In this document: piece by piece, positions 59,800-64,000 of the stretch
Numbering within the stretch: position 1 is the first letter of the stretch
Layout: each line of letters begins with the position of its first letter
Assembly (NCBI GenBank): GCA_946902875.1
Contig: OX336340.1
Span: 23,265,566 to 23,329,565, forward strand
Source of the DNA: Nematopogon swammerdamellus
Lineage: Eukaryota > Arthropoda > Insecta > Lepidoptera > Adelidae
DNA: 64,000 nt
Reading direction: 5' to 3'
The notes under the pieces: model-generated
Told to the model about the DNA's origin: nothing
Seen by the model: only the letters and a program-made list of their open reading frames with translations
Databases searched by the model: none
Translations under genes and position numbers: made by a program

Positions 59800-61620
59800 T
59801 AATAAATAACAGAGTAAACTTAAAAAACATCAGTAAGTTAAGAAAATCCAATGTACTTTTTTCTAATTAAACGTCAGTGTACTATATTTGTTTGTTTCTA
59901 TTTCTTACCATTTAGGAAGTTCTGTACCGTATAATAACAATCATATCAACAAGTATTTGAGAGTCTGGAAATTTTTGTTTAAGATGCTTAAGCAAGTATC
60001 TTGAAACCATGGTATCTCGCGTATCCATAAAAAAAAGAATAATTTAATACTTTGCAATTTCTAACCTAGGTGCATGTTAAATATTCATACGATTTCTGGT
60101 GTTATAACCATGCACATCATAGACACATATTCCTTCTCAAGGTCTTTTAGAAGTGGAGATATGACCAAATGAATGTACGAAAAAGTGCTGTCAGGATCCA
60201 AACTTCTGAAATGATTTCTGCGTGACTCTTGTTGCGGTATTCTCATAATTATCCCAACACCAACTTTTTGAACAACTAATTGTTTTTGGAACTCCTATTT
60301 TTAATGGATGTTTTTGAGACCATAAATGACCTGATCACGATTTCCTACAGACTTGATTTCAACAATTTGATAGGTACCTGTTTGATAAATTGATACCTGT
60401 ATGATAAATTTAAAGGAAAAATAAGTTGTGTTTCGTTTGCAATTTTATCTCAATTAAGAATGCCACAAATTAGTATGTAAATATTTTTAAATATTTCGTA
60501 ATTTTTCTGTTTGTATTTTCCAGTAGCTTAGGTCATAATTAGCAGGTTCAAGTCAAGGATTTCAATAAATTTAAAACACTCCGAGTTGTAAATAAAATTT
60601 TAATAATTGACATATTTTTATTGTTGTATTGTATTGTTTATTGATCATTTATATGGCAGTTAGACTGCACTCGAACTTGTCACAATTTGTTCTATCCGGT
60701 TCGATTACACCTACGTAGAAGAACCGGTAAGAAACTTCGCAGAGTATTTTAAACAGCTAATAAGCATACGCTTTCATCGTATTAACATTATCTAAAGCAA
60801 CCATTCCAGAATATTCTCATTCAAATTGCATTTACATAGTATAGATGCATGCATACATAGCTAAACGTGAAACACACACTGACGAACAGACGAAAAGACG
60901 ATACAAAAAAAAAGACTAACCCTGTTTTGAAAATTCATAAAAAAACATTTAGTTTCAGAAACTCGGAATGTACAAGAATTAGCAAGAACACACAATGCTA
61001 TGAATATTAAATTGACACAAATAGTTCGTCTCTAATATTTTGAATATTTTTTTTCATAATTATCATCTTTATTCCCTTTATTTACTGAACATTATTGCTT
61101 ACTATACTTTAGAAATAATAGAACCGGAGACAAAAATGACTGATTTCATTTACCGAAATAAAATTATTAATTTCGAATTTTACTTGCGCGTTACGTTAGC
61201 GGGAAGCATTCGGGTATAACCTCTAGGCTGGGATGTTTTATTTAGGTCGAGGTCCAATACTGAAGCAGAGGGAGCGGGTTCATTGTATAGAGGTGATTTA
61301 TGAATGTACATGCTAGGTACCACGTCACCTATCTGCACTCGTATTGACCTATTTTGCACGTAAATAACTAAAACCCAGGCTTTCGTCTACGCTGAAGTAC
61401 TATTTATTAAACATTATATTCTATTCTAAAGCCTAAACGATGTCTTAACAAAATATGAAGTATCGATGTTGATGCCCAATTGCGGGAAGGAGGATAATCC
61501 TTTGATTAAGCTAATCTAAGATTAGCGTAAATATTACGTAAATATATATTATCTTCTTGTGTTCCAGAGTCAGCTGAAAATATTTCCTTTAGACACTCCA
61601 TTTTCTTATTGTAAATAAAA
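59800..61620. other. AT-rich, unassigned, with one dispersed repeat
   Basis: 60615-60745 matches the repeat at 35.84-36.02 kb (TTGTTTATTGATCATTTATA, CTCGAACTTGTCACAATTTG, GAAGAACCGG). No other feature is supported. Confidence 0.6.
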
Positions 61621-61627
61621 ATTCCAC

Positions 61628-61885
61628 TGTTTTTTTTTATGGAAACTGACACTGTTGGCTACATCACCTACTACATCCGTGATGTCAGCCCATAACACCT
61701 TGATGATCTAGGTGCCAAGTCAGTGCTTCCCTTCGGTCGTGCCGGCTACACTGAACTGAACGGAACACACAAACTATTTACATAGCCGTTTCGACTGACC
61801 TTTCATTCATTGCGGTGGTATCAACCCGGCCGGGTTAAACCCTACTACCTAGTAAAATAAGAAGGGAGTCATATCCCTTAGTCTT
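61628..61885 (-). mobile_element. Chimeric C+A SINE, body
   Basis: T run, CTGACACTGTTGGCTACATC through CCTACTACCTAGTAAAATAA, GAAGGGAGTCATATCCCTTA and GTC. It has the C+A junction but is cut a few bases into module C. Confidence 0.87.
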
Positions 61886-61889
61886 GATG

Positions 61890-61995
61890 ATTAAATTTGT
61901 TTATATGTTTGTTTATATTTGTTTATATTGTATTGTTTATTTGTTTATATTGTTTATATATTGTTTATATAATTTGTTTATATGTATAAACCATT
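61890..61995. repeat. TTTGTTTATAT simple repeat
   Basis: Irregular repetition of TTGTTTATAT units. 61996-62424 is AT-rich and unassigned. Confidence 0.85.
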
Positions 61996-62424
61996 GAGTT
62001 TATAACCCTGTCGGGTATAAACTCAACTTTTATTATTGACTTGACTGAACGCTATGTTCTTTGTATTTTATTATCTTTTATTTTCTTTTTTACTTAGACG
62101 TAGTATGTTATATTTAAGGTAATTAAAACTTAGTATGTAAGTTATATTGAAAAAAAAGCTCTATAAGGTTTCTTAATTGGTTCTTCCTTATAGATGGCAC
62201 TGCTGAACATGACAAAAAAAAATTATGACGAATCATACGTCTCACGCAACCATGTCTCAATGAAATATTGTTAATGTTGTGTGTTCCTTATGGCGAAATA
62301 AACATCTGAATCTGAATCTTCTTCTGTATCCGTTAGATAATCATAAATTTAGTGGAACCATAAGACAATCATAGGATAGTCCGTCCCGCAATCGGGCCGA
62401 GAATACGTTGCTGATCTAATTTTG

Positions 62425-62841
62425 AAAGATAAATATTTGCCAAAGTGGTAATTTCGAGATAATTATTGTGCCTCGTTGGATAATAGCTACGCTAGTACTA
62501 ACAGTTTATGCATGCAAATTGTTGTTATTTATTTATTAACAAATATTTGTTCATGAATAAATGTTAAATCAAAAACCTTCCTATTAAATCGTCTTGTGTA
62601 AAATCACACATTGTACTTTTTGGATAATTATAAAGATAAATATTTGCCAAAGTGGTAATTTAAAAATAATGATTGTGCCTAGTTGGATAATAGCTACGCT
62701 AGTAGTAACAGTTTATGCATGCAAATTGTTGTTATTTATTTATTAACAAATATTTGTTCATGAATAAATGTTAAATCAAAAACCTCCCTATTAAATCGTC
62801 TTGTGTAAAATCACACATTGTACCTTTGTGAATAAATTTAT
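62425..62841. repeat. 207-210-bp tandem duplication
   Basis: AAAGATAAATATTTGCCAAA starts at 62425 and 62632; a third start, TAAAGATGAG, at 62841 is lost after a few bases. The two units differ at few positions. Each carries TTTATGCATGCAAATTG, AATATTTGTTCATGAATAAA and ATTAAATCGTCTTGTG. Confidence 0.93.
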
Positions 62842-62849
62842 AAAGATGA

Positions 62850-63885
62850 GTTAATATTGTATCAGGCTGGATGGACATTCGTTTTGAATGTTAATGTGTT
62901 TAGAACCTTGTCACAGAAGCGTTCATTATTGACCTAGAATGATTTATGGGACACTCACGGAAACGATGAGAGTGATAAAGTCTTTTAAATATATCTCGCA
63001 ATTTCCGTTGATTGTCGCGTCTGCCCTCAACCCTATCGCGAGAAACAAACGCTTCGCCTAATCGAAAAAGTTCGAGATGTAATATAAACTTTTAATTAGC
63101 CCTTTGTCGAGTTTTATTTTCATTTTTCCACAGCCATTTAATTATTTACGAAGGCGGTTTTGCAATTTATTAGATGGCCTTTTTCACATAATTCTGTCTT
63201 TCGTTTTGACTGCGTGCTTTAATCATTAATTCGTGAGCAGTTCGGTAAACTTGCTTTTAATTAAATATCATAACTAAAGTTCTCGAAAAAAGAAGGGAGA
63301 AAAAATTACAAAAGGAAAAAAAAGTAGTCGCTAAAGCCGGATGAAAGCGTATTTCTCTATGAATGCTTACTTGTTGGCCGGAGTAGGGAGGCAGAAAAGA
63401 TATGATTTCTTGCGTCGAAAATACATTTTTTTCTTTCCGACAAAGCCTAAGAGCGTGTGGGGTAGATCGAGGCCAAGTGCTCCACATAATGCAGTGATAT
63501 CGTTCGTGAAATTGAAAATTGTACGCGTCCTCGCGATGAACTCGGTAGGTCAACTTGTCGATAGGTCGACACCTAGAAGACGGTGTGTCAACACATAATT
63601 TAAATCTGAAAAAAAAATACGTTCATTTTAAAACATTAATACCAATCTATATTCAGTATTTTTAATTTCAATCTGTTTCATTAAGAATTACAGAATAGAA
63701 AGTATTTAAACACACAAAATAACCATTAAAACCATACAAGTATGTACATAAGTCGAGCAAATAATTGACAGTTCCCATAGAAAACGGAGTCCTATTGTCA
63801 GTACGAGAGTCCTATTCTTATTAGGTCTAGGATAGCCAGCTAATGATTTTTTCCGCTAAATTTGACTTGCCGTGAAATGCAACAC
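62850..63885. other. Unassigned, mostly single-copy sequence
   Basis: 62880-63250 has mixed composition, several T-rich blocks and no repeat shared with the window. Frames at 63257-63598 on both strands have no recognisable domain. Confidence 0.45.
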
Positions 63886-63892
63886 GTAATTG

Positions 63893-64000
63893 TTTTTTAT
63901 AGAATCTGACATGGTTGGATACATCATCTGTTACACCCGTGTGATGTCAGCCTTAATGAACTGGTGCCATGGCAGTGTTTTTCTTTCTGGACGTATTGGC
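63893..64000 (-). mobile_element. SINE-A tail half, cut by the window end
   Basis: TTTTATAGAATCTGACATGG, ACATCATCTGTTACACCCG and GTGATGTCAGCC; a diverged copy. Confidence 0.75.

Overview
The window looks like repeat-rich, AT-rich intergenic or intronic DNA from an insect, most likely a moth or butterfly. I recognise several interspersed repeats as typical of lepidopteran genomes: the GGCCAAGTGCGAGTCG repeat, the CCCGCGGCTTCGCTCGCG repeat, jockey/CR1-like and RTE-like LINE ends, and an R4/Dong-type retrotransposon. This is recall, not a search. I see no convincing host protein-coding gene, no rRNA and no intact tRNA gene. Almost every recognisable feature is a mobile element, its debris, or a tandem array.

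Repeat names used below. SINE-A: tRNA-like head with A box GGTAGCTCAGTGG, a body containing the TTACTAGGTGGTAGGG block, and an A-rich tail after TCAGTTTCCATAAA. SINE-B: a different tRNA-like head (B box GGTTCGAATCC) whose middle is related to SINE-A. Family C: an approximately 310-bp repeat starting near GTGTGGGGCCGGTAC, whose first 75 bp also serve as the head of a chimeric C+A SINE. Family D: an approximately 400-bp repeat running from GGCCAAGTGCGAGTCG through a (GACA)n tract to ACGGAACCCTAAAAA. Family E: an approximately 290-bp MITE with CACAGAGCAT termini and 8-bp target duplications. Families I and J: two repeats that start with a CCCGCGGCT-type block. Family FB: an approximately 2-kb foldback-like element with inverted minisatellite arms.

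Layout. 0-5 kb: a lone FB arm, a 38-bp tandem array, a pentanucleotide microsatellite and a decayed jockey-like LINE. 5.0-8.9 kb: the only intact coding element, an R4/Dong-clade retrotransposon on the minus strand lying in a TTA/TAA microsatellite. 9.0-12.2 kb: a 130-bp satellite with higher-order structure, then a 570-bp palindrome. 12-18 kb: families D, J, E and A plus two inverted-repeat elements. 18.4-20.4 kb and 50.5-52.6 kb: two FB copies carrying the same endonuclease-like reading-frame fragment. 20-50 kb: nested SINEs, MITEs, LINE 3' ends (RTE at 38.8 kb, several jockey-like pieces) and microsatellites. 53.6-54.0 kb: a hAT-like MITE. 54.6-56.8 kb: a tandem duplication of about 975 bp whose edges are SINEs. 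57-64 kb: an RTE tail, several hairpins, a 207-bp tandem duplication and mostly unassigned AT-rich sequence.

The region reads as a record of transposition, nested insertion, template-switch-like SINE mosaics and unequal exchange. Only the R4-type element looks potentially able to encode its own mobilisation.
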